Assembly (NCBI GenBank): GCA_026993805.1
Contig: JALWSA010000047.1
Span: 1-47,452, forward strand
Source: Thermotogaceae bacterium
GTDB lineage: Bacteria > Thermotogota > Thermotogae > Thermotogales > Thermotogaceae
Length of the DNA: 47,452 bases
Direction: 5' to 3'
Shown here: positions 8,419-16,298 of the stretch, one piece after another
How positions within the stretch are numbered: the first letter of the stretch is position 1
Layout of the letters: each line of letters starts with the position of its first letter
The notes under the pieces: generated by a model
Told to the model about the DNA's origin: nothing
Database searches by the model: none
The model's input: the letters and a program-made list of their open reading frames with translations, nothing else
Made by a program: the position numbers and the translations under genes

Positions 8419-9858
8419 TTGAAAGCAGTAGTTATAGGCGCGGGAGTTTTTGGAGCTCTTGTAGCCAGGGAACTGACGAGATACGATCTTGAAGTGACTC
8501 TTATAGAGAAGAACCTCGATGTGGGATGGGGTGTTACGAAGGCCAATTCCGCCATAGTCCATGCGGGATACGACGATCCCCCGGAAACCGTCCGTGCCCG
8601 ATTCTGTGCAAAAGGCAACGCCATGTATGAAGAGCTTTCCAAAGAACTGGACTTTGAGTTCAAACGAGTCGGATCTTTCGTTGTGGCCTTCAACGACGAG
8701 GAACTAAAAGAACTCGAGCGCCTTCTCAAGCAGGGCGAGAAGAACGGTGTTCCGGGTTTGAGAATATTGGAGAGAGACGAGCTTCTTTCGATGGAGCCCA
8801 GTCTCAATCCAGAGATAAAGTATGCTCTTTACGCTCCTACTGCTGGAATCACAGAACCTTGGATGGTTGCAATAGCAGCGGTGGAAAACGCCGTTAAAAA
8901 TGGGTTGAAACTCGTTTTAGGAGAGAGGGTCACGGGCTTTGAGAAGGCAAACGGCAGGGTAAAGAAAGTTATCACCGATAAGAATGAATATGAAGCAGAC
9001 ATAGTGATCAACTGCGCGGGGCTTTATGCTGATGAGATAGCGAAAATGGCTGGAGTGGAGTATGTACCAATCCATCCAAGAAAAGGAGAATACATCTTGC
9101 TCGACAAAAAGCTTCAGGGTCTCGTGAGAAGAGTCATATTCCCTGCGCCTACCAAGATCTCGAAGGGAATACTTGTCCTTCCCACTGTAGACGGTGGCAT
9201 ACTGCTCGGACCGACTGCAGAAGACCTGCCACAAGATATGAAAGACAGGCCCATCACTACCAGGGAAGGCCTTGAGAAGGTTCGAAGTTTCACGAAGAGG
9301 CTCGTCCCATCTATTGATCTTTCCTTAGCTATTAAGACCTTTTCTGGTCTGAGACCCGAGAGCCCGCAAAAGGATTTCTTCATAGGTGTGAGCGAAAGCG
9401 TCAAGAACTTCGTGAATGTCATGGCGACAAGGTCCCCGGGACTGACCGCGGCTCCCGCAGTTGCGAAATACGTGGTGGAAGAGCTCATCCAAGAGAAGAT
9501 GAAGCTGCAGCTCATGAAAAAAGAAAGCTTCGATCCGCATAGGGAAGGGATAAAGCGTTACGCATCCTTACCGCTCGAAGAGTGGCAAAAGGAGATAGAA
9601 AAGGATCCGCGGGCGGGGAGGATGGTTTGCTTTTGCAACGAAGTGACGGAAAAAGAAATAGTCGAGGCCATAAGAAGAGGGGCGAGAACTTTAGATGGAA
9701 TCAAATTCAGAACAAGGGCGATGTTTGGAAGGTGCCAAGGTGGTTTTTGTATGGTGAAGATCATGAAGATTCTGGCGCGGGAGCTTGGAGTGGACATATG
9801 TGAAATCAGGATGAATTCGAAGGGCAGCTGGGTTGTCAATGGGAAGGTGAGAGAATGA
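8419..9858 (+). CDS. GlpA-like FAD-dependent glycerol-3-phosphate dehydrogenase with BFD [2Fe-2S] domain
   Basis: The 479-residue protein has an FAD-binding GAGVFG motif at residues 7-12, a DAO/GlpA-type oxidase body, and a C-terminal BFD-like [2Fe-2S] domain with C404-x-C406 and C439-x4-C444. It likely oxidises glycerol-3-phosphate to dihydroxyacetone phosphate. The TTG at 8419 is preferred: GGAGG ends eight bases upstream and the protein starts directly at the Rossmann strand, whereas a longer frame would translate the terminator hairpin. It overlaps the next gene by four bases (ATGA). Activity on another amine or hydroxy acid cannot be excluded. Confidence 0.87.
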   Translation: MKAVVIGAGVFGALVARELTRYDLEVTLIEKNLDVGWGVTKANSAIVHAGYDDPPETVRARFCAKGNAMYEELSKELDFEFKRVGSFVVAFNDEELKELERLLKQGEKNGVPGLRILERDELLSMEPSLNPEIKYALYAPTAGITEPWMVAIAAVENAVKNGLKLVLGERVTGFEKANGRVKKVITDKNEYEADIVINCAGLYADEIAKMAGVEYVPIHPRKGEYILLDKKLQGLVRRVIFPAPTKISKGILVLPTVDGGILLGPTAEDLPQDMKDRPITTREGLEKVRSFTKRLVPSIDLSLAIKTFSGLRPESPQKDFFIGVSESVKNFVNVMATRSPGLTAAPAVAKYVVEELIQEKMKLQLMKKESFDPHREGIKRYASLPLEEWQKEIEKDPRAGRMVCFCNEVTEKEIVEAIRRGARTLDGIKFRTRAMFGRCQGGFCMVKIMKILARELGVDICEIRMNSKGSWVVNGKVRE

Positions 9859-11066
9859 GAGTCGATGTGATGATTATAGGAGCCGGTGCAGCTGGAATGG
9901 CTGCGGCTATCAAGGCAAAAGAGGAAGGTGCGGAGGTTCTTCTTGTCGAGCGTGACGATAGAACCGGGGGCATTTTGAATCAGTGTATCCATAACGGCTT
10001 TGGGCTTCACTATTTCAAGCAAGAACTCACGGGCCCGGAATACGCCGAAAGATTCCAAGAGAAAATGGATAAGCTTGGGATAAAAGCAGTCACTAATGCT
10101 TATGTTAAGCAGATTGGAAATAGAGAAGTGATACTCGTAACGGAAAAGGGCATTGAGAGAATAGAAGTGGGTGCTTTGGTTTATGCCGTAGGGGCAAGGG
10201 AAAGGCCATTTGGCAGCCTCATGATTCCCGGAGACAGGCCCTCTGGAATCTTCACAGCCGGTGTGGCTCAAAGATTGATAAACATTGAGAATCATCTTCC
10301 CGGGAAAAGGGCGCTGATCCTTGGCTCCGGAGACATTGGTCTCATCATGGCAAGAAGACTCGTTCTTGAGGGAATGGAAGTTGTGGGAGTCGTGGAGAGA
10401 CTTCCCTATCCCGGCGGGCTTCTGAGAAATGTGGTGCAGTGCCTTGAAGATTACGATATTCCGCTGTATCTGTCCAGCACAGTCGTGGAAGTTAGGGGCA
10501 GGGAGAGGCTTGAGGAAGTCGTCGTTGCCAAGGTTGATGAGAGTTTCAACCCGATCCCGGGAACAGAGAAGGTCTTCAAGATAGATACACTCGTTGTCTC
10601 CGCTGGCCTCATACCACAGCTCAAGCTCGTAGATAGCCTTGTAAACAAGAACCCCACTTCTAAAGGAGTGGCGACATCCAACATAGGACAAACTTCGACT
10701 GATTGGATTTTCTCTGCGGGCAACTGCACCGCCGTGTTCGATCTTGTGGATTATGTGACTTACGAAGGAGAAACGGCAGGAAAATACGCTGCAAAGTTTG
10801 TGAAAGGTGAAGTAAAGGGAGGAAGGATACCTATAAAACCTGGCAAAAATGCAGCCGTGGTCCATCCTTTGTGGTACATCCCGATAGAGCCGCTCACGCT
10901 CTACATAAGGGTTAAAAGGCCGATGGAAAAGGGGCGGCTTGTTGCCGGAAAGTTCGAAAGGGTTTTCGAGGATCTTGTTCCAAGTGAAATGCTCAGGGTG
11001 AGGATTCCGGACAGATATTTGGAAGGCCTTGATGAAATAGTCGTTAGCATCGAGGAGGTGATTTGA
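9855..11066 (+). CDS. Pyridine-nucleotide-disulfide type flavoprotein oxidoreductase
   Basis: The 403-residue protein has an N-terminal FAD motif GAGAAGMAAA (residues 8-17) and a second Rossmann motif, GSGDIGLIMARR, in the middle for NAD(P)H. It lacks the redox-active CxxxxC pair of lipoamide or glutathione reductases. In this conserved trio it most likely moves electrons between the GlpA-like flavoprotein, the DUF1667 protein and NAD. The start ATG overlaps the stop of the upstream gene, so the two are translationally coupled. Confidence 0.85.
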   Translation: MRVDVMIIGAGAAGMAAAIKAKEEGAEVLLVERDDRTGGILNQCIHNGFGLHYFKQELTGPEYAERFQEKMDKLGIKAVTNAYVKQIGNREVILVTEKGIERIEVGALVYAVGARERPFGSLMIPGDRPSGIFTAGVAQRLINIENHLPGKRALILGSGDIGLIMARRLVLEGMEVVGVVERLPYPGGLLRNVVQCLEDYDIPLYLSSTVVEVRGRERLEEVVVAKVDESFNPIPGTEKVFKIDTLVVSAGLIPQLKLVDSLVNKNPTSKGVATSNIGQTSTDWIFSAGNCTAVFDLVDYVTYEGETAGKYAAKFVKGEVKGGRIPIKPGKNAAVVHPLWYIPIEPLTLYIRVKRPMEKGRLVAGKFERVFEDLVPSEMLRVRIPDRYLEGLDEIVVSIEEVI

Positions 11067-11067
11067 T

Positions 11068-11484
11068 ATGACAAAAAAAATCGTGTGTGTCCAGTGCCCA
11101 CTGGGATGCAAGATGAAAGTGGATCTTGACGAGAGCGGCTATATAAAAGCTATCTTTGGAAACAAATGCCCAAGGGGAGCTGAATACGCAAAAGACGAGA
11201 TAAAGGATCCCAAAAGGATCGTTCCGACGAGTATAAAGGTCCTTTACGGTGAGTGTATGCTTGCTTCTGTGAAAACTGATAAGCCCATTCCTAAGCGGCT
11301 TATTCCAGAGCTGATGAAGCTTGTGAGGAAAATAGAAGTAGAAGCGCCGGTGAAATCTGGTGATGTGGTAGTGAGAGATCTTTTTGGAACGGGGGCAAAC
11401 CTCGTTGTAACAAGGACAGTTAAAAGGTCTGCTAACTCCTATAGCGAAAACCGTAAAAGAAACATCTGTAAAAGCAGTGCTTAA
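11068..11484 (+). CDS. DUF1667 cysteine-rich protein, oxidoreductase partner
   Basis: The 138-residue product starts one base after the previous stop and has AGGAGGTG eight or so bases upstream. Cysteines C7, C10, C14 and C34 (CVQCPLGC and NKCPRG) look like an iron-sulfur or zinc ligand set near the N terminus. The DUF1667 core appears to end at about residue 118 (GTGANLVVTR). The last 20 residues are Lys/Arg/Ser-rich and unlike the rest, which may mean that an original stop was lost. It is the last gene before a terminator. Confidence 0.85.
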   Translation: MTKKIVCVQCPLGCKMKVDLDESGYIKAIFGNKCPRGAEYAKDEIKDPKRIVPTSIKVLYGECMLASVKTDKPIPKRLIPELMKLVRKIEVEAPVKSGDVVVRDLFGTGANLVVTRTVKRSANSYSENRKRNICKSSA

Positions 11485-11504
11485 TAGGAGCATTTTATAA
11501 GCAT

Positions 11505-11537
11505 CCCCGGCGACCCTCCCATCCCGCCGGGGTTTTT
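11505..11537 (+). terminator. Intrinsic terminator of the glycerol-phosphate oxidation operon
   Basis: A perfect 8-bp stem CCCCGGCG/CGCCGGGG with a 12-base loop is followed by five T. It marks the left border of the A+T-rich accessory island. Confidence 0.9.
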
Positions 11538-11629
11538 AATAATAGCCTTCCACATGTAAACTGACAAGAGGTAACGAAGAAGCAACGCAAGGGTAATGAA
11601 AGTAATGTATTGGAAGATACACCAAGCAG

Positions 11630-11663
11630 TGAAGTAGTAGCCAAAATTCAGATCACATAAAGC
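11630..11663. repeat. IS-end-like direct repeat, copy A
   Basis: The segment beginning TGAAGTAGTAGCC and ending TAAAGC matches 12287-12320 in the same orientation with only a few substitutions. Copy B borders a transposase tail, so copy A is probably the right end of a second, lost copy of the same insertion sequence. The rest of 11538-11741 shows no gene. Confidence 0.55.
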
Positions 11664-11741
11664 TCATTTTTGTATTCGAGCCACCTTTATAGGGTTTTGA
11701 AACATGGGTTCTCAATTTGGATTCAAAGCATTTCTTCACAC

Positions 11742-11975
11742 TTACCTGTACGCATTGCCGCGGGGGCGTATGTCGTGGATCAGATAATCATTATTGATTC
11801 TTTCAAAAATAACCCTTAGCTCTCCAACCCTGAGTCTATACAACCCCTTGAGCTTTCCATGGAGAGGCTTCACATCGCCAGCTGGGAGATTTTCAACAGC
11901 GCGGACTACTCTCAGCTGCTGATCCTTGGAGAGACTCTTGAGGTACTTCACAGCTCTTTTTGACCACCTAATCAC
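11742..11975 (-). CDS. RelE/ParE-family toxin
   Basis: The 77-residue basic protein has the RelE/ParE/YoeB fold signature: an N-terminal helical half (WSKRAVKYLKSLSKDQQ), then KPLHGKLKGLYRLRVGELRVIF and a C-terminal HDIRPRGNAYR with the conserved basic residues. RelE-like members cut mRNA on the ribosome, ParE-like members poison gyrase; the sequence does not settle which. The start codon overlaps the stop of the upstream antitoxin by four bases, the usual antitoxin-toxin layout. Confidence 0.88.
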   Translation of the reverse strand: MIRWSKRAVKYLKSLSKDQQLRVVRAVENLPAGDVKPLHGKLKGLYRLRVGELRVIFERINNDYLIHDIRPRGNAYR

Positions 11976-12181
11976 GGTTGAAGCCCAAGCTCCTTTTTCA
12001 ACTCGTCGTGGTTTATAACGTCTTTACCTTTTCGTGCTTGCTCGACATCTTTCAGAAACTCCTCGTCCGATTCAAGTTCCAGTTGAAGCAGGATATCATC
12101 CCATTCATCGAGAAGCTTCTTTGCTGTCTCTTCATCAATCAGCCTTATTTTTTCCATCAACTTATCCTTGGCACTGAGCAT
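11972..12181 (-). CDS. Antitoxin of the RelE/ParE-type pair
   Basis: The 69-residue acidic, helix-rich protein directly precedes the toxin and overlaps it by four bases. No ribbon-helix-helix or HTH motif is obvious. The second half, with ESDEEFLKDVEQARKGKDV and a final HDELKKELGL, resembles the toxin-wrapping part of RelB-like antitoxins. AGGGAGAG lies nine bases before the ATG. The identification rests mainly on context. Confidence 0.75.
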   Translation of the reverse strand: MLSAKDKLMEKIRLIDEETAKKLLDEWDDILLQLELESDEEFLKDVEQARKGKDVINHDELKKELGLQP

Positions 12182-12220
12182 TCTTCCACTCTCCCTTAAA
12201 AGATTCGGTAATTCCCCTAC

Positions 12221-12285
12221 TCAATCAACCTTCGATATTCTTAACAATTCCTCTAAAAGCCTTTCACCCATCATATTGTACCTGA
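12221..12285 (-). pseudogene. C-terminal scrap of an unknown gene family, copy 1
   Basis: Read on the minus strand this gives RYNMMGERLLEELLRISKVD and a stop. A diverged copy of the same tail lies on the plus strand at 12478-12556. It starts right at the insertion-sequence end, so its upstream part has been lost. The family is not recognised. Confidence 0.4.
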
Positions 12286-12286
12286 C

Positions 12287-12320
12287 TGAAGTAGTACCCA
12301 AAACTCAGACCACTTAAAGC
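12287..12320. repeat. IS-end-like direct repeat, copy B
   Basis: This is the copy of the 11630-11663 repeat that directly borders the transposase tail at 12332-12445. It is probably the terminal part of the insertion sequence on the 3' side of the transposase gene. Confidence 0.55.
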
Positions 12321-12331
12321 ACTCTTTTAAT

Positions 12332-12445
12332 TCATGTCGCTACGGGTCGCTTCCGTTCATAATATACCTCGTCTGATGTCCTATACCCTAAAGCTTGATG
12401 CTGATCCTTTCTACCGTAGCAATTCGTTAAATTCATGAAACACTC
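12332..12445 (-). pseudogene. 3' remnant of an IS3-like transposase (integrase core tail)
   Basis: Minus-strand translation ends in HQALGYRTSDEVYYERKR and a stop, the characteristic tail of IS3-family OrfB integrases (consensus HQALGYRTP.E.Y). About 37 codons remain; the catalytic DDE core and the left end of the element are absent, so it cannot be active. It shows insertion and later decay in this island. Confidence 0.7.
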
Positions 12446-12477
12446 CACACTGTTACCAACATTCTCTCCGCTTCGAC

Positions 12478-12556
12478 GAAAGAAGATAAGTTCAGGTACA
12501 ATATGGGTGGCGAGGATGTGTATAAGGAACTGCTAAAAGTTTTGAGGGCAGGGTAA
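12478..12556 (+). pseudogene. C-terminal scrap of an unknown gene family, copy 2
   Basis: The plus strand encodes KEDKFRYNMGGEDVYKELLK followed by VLRAG and a stop. It matches the minus-strand scrap at 12221-12285 at RYNM-GE and the Leu/Glu-rich helix, and the DNA stretch TCAGGTACAATATG is identical in both. The two scraps face away from the IS remnant between them. Confidence 0.4.
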
Positions 12557-12557
12557 A

Positions 12558-12587
12558 TTGAGGAATTAAATCATGAACCCATTAAAT
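12558..12587 (+). promoter_or_regulatory. Candidate promoter of the defence operon
   Basis: TTGAGG (12558-12563) and TTAAAT (12582-12587) are 18 bp apart. The -10 box lies inside the second unit of the tandem repeat at 12565-12595, so a protein bound to the repeat would cover it. Weak evidence. Confidence 0.35.
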
Positions 12588-12595
12588 CATAACCC
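12565..12595. repeat. Short tandem repeat before the defence operon
   Basis: ATTAAATCATGAACCC is followed at once by ATTAAATCATAACCC, differing by one deleted base. It lies 20 bases before the start codon of the helicase gene. A control site is possible. Confidence 0.6.
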
Positions 12596-12614
12596 ACATT
12601 GAGAGGTGTAAATC

Positions 12615-15600
12615 ATGAGCGAAAACAAAATAGCCCCAAGCATTATAGACAATTCAAAGGGAAGAGAACTCGTTAATGTAATAAAAGATCAGCTTAAAAG
12701 GTCAAAAGAGGCAAAATTTGCCATTGGATATTTCTTCCTCTCTGGTTTCAATCTCGTAAAGGATGACTTTCCCGAAAGTATCGAGAAAAAACCGTTTCTG
12801 AAAATAGTAATGGGAAATGAAACCACATATCCGACCAAAGAAGAGTTAGTCGCAGGATATAGCTTAAGAGAGATTCTCAAGCAAAAAATGATAGAAGATC
12901 TTCAAAGTTCAGAACTTACAAAAGAACAGATAAGGCAGCTAAAGCAACTAAGAGATTTCATAGCCAGCAACATAATAGATGTAAAATTATTTGAAAATTC
13001 CCGACTACACGCAAAACTATATCTTTTTATAACAAAACCAGAGGAAAAATATGGATCCCCTGGACTTGCAGTGGTCGGATCTTCCAACTTCACCGCTGAA
13101 GGACTCACGAAAAACAAGGAGCTTAATGTATTGTTGTCTTCAAGAGAGGAAGTACTTTATCTCAATGAATGGTTTGATAGGCTTTGGGAGGAGTCCATTG
13201 AATTCAGAGAGGATCTATTAAAGGTTATTGATCTATCCGGAGTGCTCCCGAATAGTCCATATCCCAAGATTGGTAAACTTGTAGATCCACAAACCTTATT
13301 CAAATATCTCGTCTACAAATGGTTCGAATGGCGCGTCCTTAATCTATTAAAAAAGGATATTCTAATGGAATTTCAACTTGTCGGTGTATTGAACGCTGCA
13401 AATATAATGAACTCCTATCACGGCGTAATTCTGGCAGACTCTGTAGGGCTTGGAAAAAGCTTTATGGCAAGTGCAATAGTTGAAGAGTTTTTATATAAAA
13501 AACATCCAGGATGGGTTAAGGAAGGTAAAAAACCCGCAGTTTTGCTCATTTTACCACCCTCGCTGATATCTCAATGGGAGGAGCTTCTAATCAGTGATTA
13601 TTACTTTCTAAGGGGATGTAAAAAGAAGCTCATTAAAGATGCAGGCAATTACAGGGTATATGAGGTATACAGCGAACACGAAGATACTTTAGTCGGCAAA
13701 ATAGGTTTTCTATCCATCGGAATTTTTCAAACTATGAAAGAAGACGAATTGAGGAGATTAGCGGACGAATATGATCTTTATGTTATAGATGAAGCCCATA
13801 AATATAGGAACAAAAATACAAATAGATGGAAGAATGTGAGGAAACTTCAGAAAAAAACAGATGACTTCCCCAATAAATTTCTGCTCCTTACAGCCACTCC
13901 TCTTAACAACTCCGTAGAGGATATATTCAACCTAATAAGGCTATTTGTTGATGATACTTTCGCTCCTTTCATGATCAAAAATATCCCAATAACAGAACTG
14001 ATAAAGAAATATAGAGACTTGAAAAGAGAACTCCATAAGAAAGGGGACGACAGTTTGAGGAGAGAACTCAAAGCAGTTGCAACAGAAATAAAACAGAAGA
14101 TTCTCGATGAAGTTATGATCCTCAGGACGAGAAAATACATCATGCAGCAATTCAAAGATTTGAAGGTCAGTGGAAAACCTCTTGTCTTTAAAGACCCGAA
14201 ACCCTATAGCTTGGATTATGAACCATTTTATACGGAAAGATACAGAAAACTCATTTCCAAAATAGGAGAGGCTTTAGAAAAAATCACATTCGAACACACT
14301 AAACTATACGGAACGAGGTATGTAGTATTTGAAGAAGACACAACCGAGGGAGAGGATGAAAAGAAGGCTTATATATATGTGGAAGTATCTGATCTTTTCA
14401 AGCTACTTTTGGGAAAAAGACTCGAAAGTAGCATATACGCTTTTGAAACCACCCTTAGAAGAATATATGAAAAAGAGAAGATATTCTACACTTTGTTCAA
14501 GGCCCGTATTAACGCTATCTTAGGTCACGATGGGCTCTTGGAGCTAATAAAAGAAGCTCTTGAAAGGGCTAAGATAGATAAAGAGCTCGAAGAAATACAG
14601 GAAGAGTACAACATCGAAGAAGAAGATCGTGAAACATGGTTTGACAGAGTTGTCAAAGTCCTTCTTGAGTACGCGGAAGAAATGAAAGAGGAAGGGAAGG
14701 ACTACACCGAGATAGAACTTTTGAAATTAGGTATGAAAAGAGTTCTTGATAATTTGGAAAATGATCTAAAGGCGATGGACAATATCTTTTCAGAACTGGA
14801 TAGACTAAAAGAGTCGAAAAATGGAGGTTATAAAGTCCTTGGCAAGATCCCAAAAGAACAGGAAGATATCGTTGACCTTCCCATTTACTCTTACAGCAAC
14901 GATCCAAAACTCGAGGCTTTAAAGCAAATTTTGGGCAATCCCTTATTTAAATCTGAAGCCTTAAAAGACATACCATCGCTTAATGGCAAAAAAGTGATCA
15001 TATTCACACAGTACAAAGACACCGCATATTATTTGTATCACAACCTTTTGCATTGGATAGAAAACGAGGCGGATCTTCACACATGGCTCAAGGATCCGGA
15101 GAGGAATAGGGTTAAAATCGGTCTTGTGACTGGAGACACTGATACCTCCGCGAAAATCAATTATCTCAAAAGGTTCGCACCTTGGGCGAATAATGGAGAG
15201 GAAGAAATTCAAAAATTCGGGGAAATAGAAATACTCATTTCCACAGATGCTTTGAGTGAAGGGGTTAACCTGCAGGATGCTGACGCTGTTATAAACTTTG
15301 ATCTCCCCTGGAACCCAATGGTAATTGTCCAAAGGGTAGGGCGTGTAAATAGAATAGGAAATGAAAAAGATGTGTATGTTATAAACTACTTACCATCAAA
15401 AGAAGTGGAAATCATAGTCGGCATTTTAAAAAAACTCCAGGAGAAGATAAAAGATATCACTTTAATAGTAGGTAAGGATGTCAGAATACTAACCTCAGAA
15501 GAAGAGGTTAACATTGAAACTTTCGGAGAGAAGATAAAAGACATTTCAAAACTCTCTGTGACGGACCTTGAAGAATATGGTATTTCAGAAGATTTCAAAC

Positions 15601-16298
15601 AATTCATACCAAAGGGAATACCTCCAGAGCAGATGGATGAGTACAAACTCTTGAACATAGTCCAATATGAACTGGGATATTCTCCACAGGATTTCGAAGA
15701 TGTAATAAAAATGGATGATGGTCCTTATTACTCATTTATAGAAGGTGAAGATAAACTCATAAGCATTTACGAATTCTACCGAGGCAGACATAAGATAATG
15801 AAAAAGATAATGAGCATTTCAAAAAATGGAGATATCAAATACGAAACCCCACTTGTCTTTCTCAACCTCATAAAAAGAAGAGAAAAGAATCCATGGAAGA
15901 TAGAGAACGCAATAGAGAATTTAAAGGAAATGAAAGATAAAACAGGAGAAATAGTTGAAGATCTCAAAGAGAAATACCAGCAGGAACAAAAAGGCTTCTT
16001 ATATAATCTATACAATGCCCTTCTTGCTGAAAGAGAAAAGGCGAGAACTATTGAAAGGGAGTTTAAAGTAATCATGAACACGCTTCAAACAATATCGCAT
16101 TACTCCTATTCTCGAGAGATCAAATCTCTTCTTCTGGAGGAAGGAATTGTTGAGGAATCAAACAGAAAAAATGTGATAATCAAAGATTTCCAGAAAACCG
16201 TCGAAACTCTTTATCAATTCTTCAAAGCTAAAGGACTCAGTGATATAGAATCCCTGAAGATACGGGTAAAGCATTTGGGGTGGTACTATGAAATCTAA
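12615..16298 (+). CDS. Defence helicase: phospholipase-D-like nuclease domain fused to SNF2 helicase
   Basis: The 1227-residue protein has an N-terminal PLD domain with H132-A-K134 (RLHAKLYLF) and [10 protein letters not shown], then a superfamily-2 SNF2-like helicase: Walker A GLGKS with K281, DEAH at 392-395, LLTATPLNN, and C-terminal motifs including [12 protein letters not shown] and [10 protein letters not shown] (about 906-915). It is probably a DNA translocase with an attached HKD-type nuclease or DNA-binding module. It overlaps the methylase gene by 11 bases. Such proteins occur in DISARM-like, Hma and related restriction systems. GAGAGGTG precedes the ATG. Confidence 0.88.
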   Translation: MSENKIAPSIIDNSKGRELVNVIKDQLKRSKEAKFAIGYFFLSGFNLVKDDFPESIEKKPFLKIVMGNETTYPTKEELVAGYSLREILKQKMIEDLQSSELTKEQIRQLKQLRDFIASNIIDVKLFENSRLHAKLYLFITKPEEKYGSPGLAVVGSSNFTAEGLTKNKELNVLLSSREEVLYLNEWFDRLWEESIEFREDLLKVIDLSGVLPNSPYPKIGKLVDPQTLFKYLVYKWFEWRVLNLLKKDILMEFQLVGVLNAANIMNSYHGVILADSVGLGKSFMASAIVEEFLYKKHPGWVKEGKKPAVLLILPPSLISQWEELLISDYYFLRGCKKKLIKDAGNYRVYEVYSEHEDTLVGKIGFLSIGIFQTMKEDELRRLADEYDLYVIDEAHKYRNKNTNRWKNVRKLQKKTDDFPNKFLLLTATPLNNSVEDIFNLIRLFVDDTFAPFMIKNIPITELIKKYRDLKRELHKKGDDSLRRELKAVATEIKQKILDEVMILRTRKYIMQQFKDLKVSGKPLVFKDPKPYSLDYEPFYTERYRKLISKIGEALEKITFEHTKLYGTRYVVFEEDTTEGEDEKKAYIYVEVSDLFKLLLGKRLESSIYAFETTLRRIYEKEKIFYTLFKARINAILGHDGLLELIKEALERAKIDKELEEIQEEYNIEEEDRETWFDRVVKVLLEYAEEMKEEGKDYTEIELLKLGMKRVLDNLENDLKAMDNIFSELDRLKESKNGGYKVLGKIPKEQEDIVDLPIYSYSNDPKLEALKQILGNPLFKSEALKDIPSLNGKKVIIFTQYKDTAYYLYHNLLHWIENEADLHTWLKDPERNRVKIGLVTGDTDTSAKINYLKRFAPWANNGEEEIQKFGEIEILISTDALSEGVNLQDADAVINFDLPWNPMVIVQRVGRVNRIGNEKDVYVINYLPSKEVEIIVGILKKLQEKIKDITLIVGKDVRILTSEEEVNIETFGEKIKDISKLSVTDLEEYGISEDFKQFIPKGIPPEQMDEYKLLNIVQYELGYSPQDFEDVIKMDDGPYYSFIEGEDKLISIYEFYRGRHKIMKKIMSISKNGDIKYETPLVFLNLIKRREKNPWKIENAIENLKEMKDKTGEIVEDLKEKYQQEQKGFLYNLYNALLAEREKARTIEREFKVIMNTLQTISHYSYSREIKSLLLEEGIVEESNRKNVIIKDFQKTVETLYQFFKAKGLSDIESLKIRVKHLGWYYEI

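Noticed and set aside
9558-11111. 517-codon minus-strand open frame opposite the two oxidoreductase genes
   Set aside because: It spans two coupled genes with strong motifs on the plus strand and shows no recognisable domain; it is a shadow frame.
11978-12199. Plus-strand open frame opposite the antitoxin
   Set aside because: It is antisense to the antitoxin gene, whose overlap with the toxin and ribosome site are convincing.
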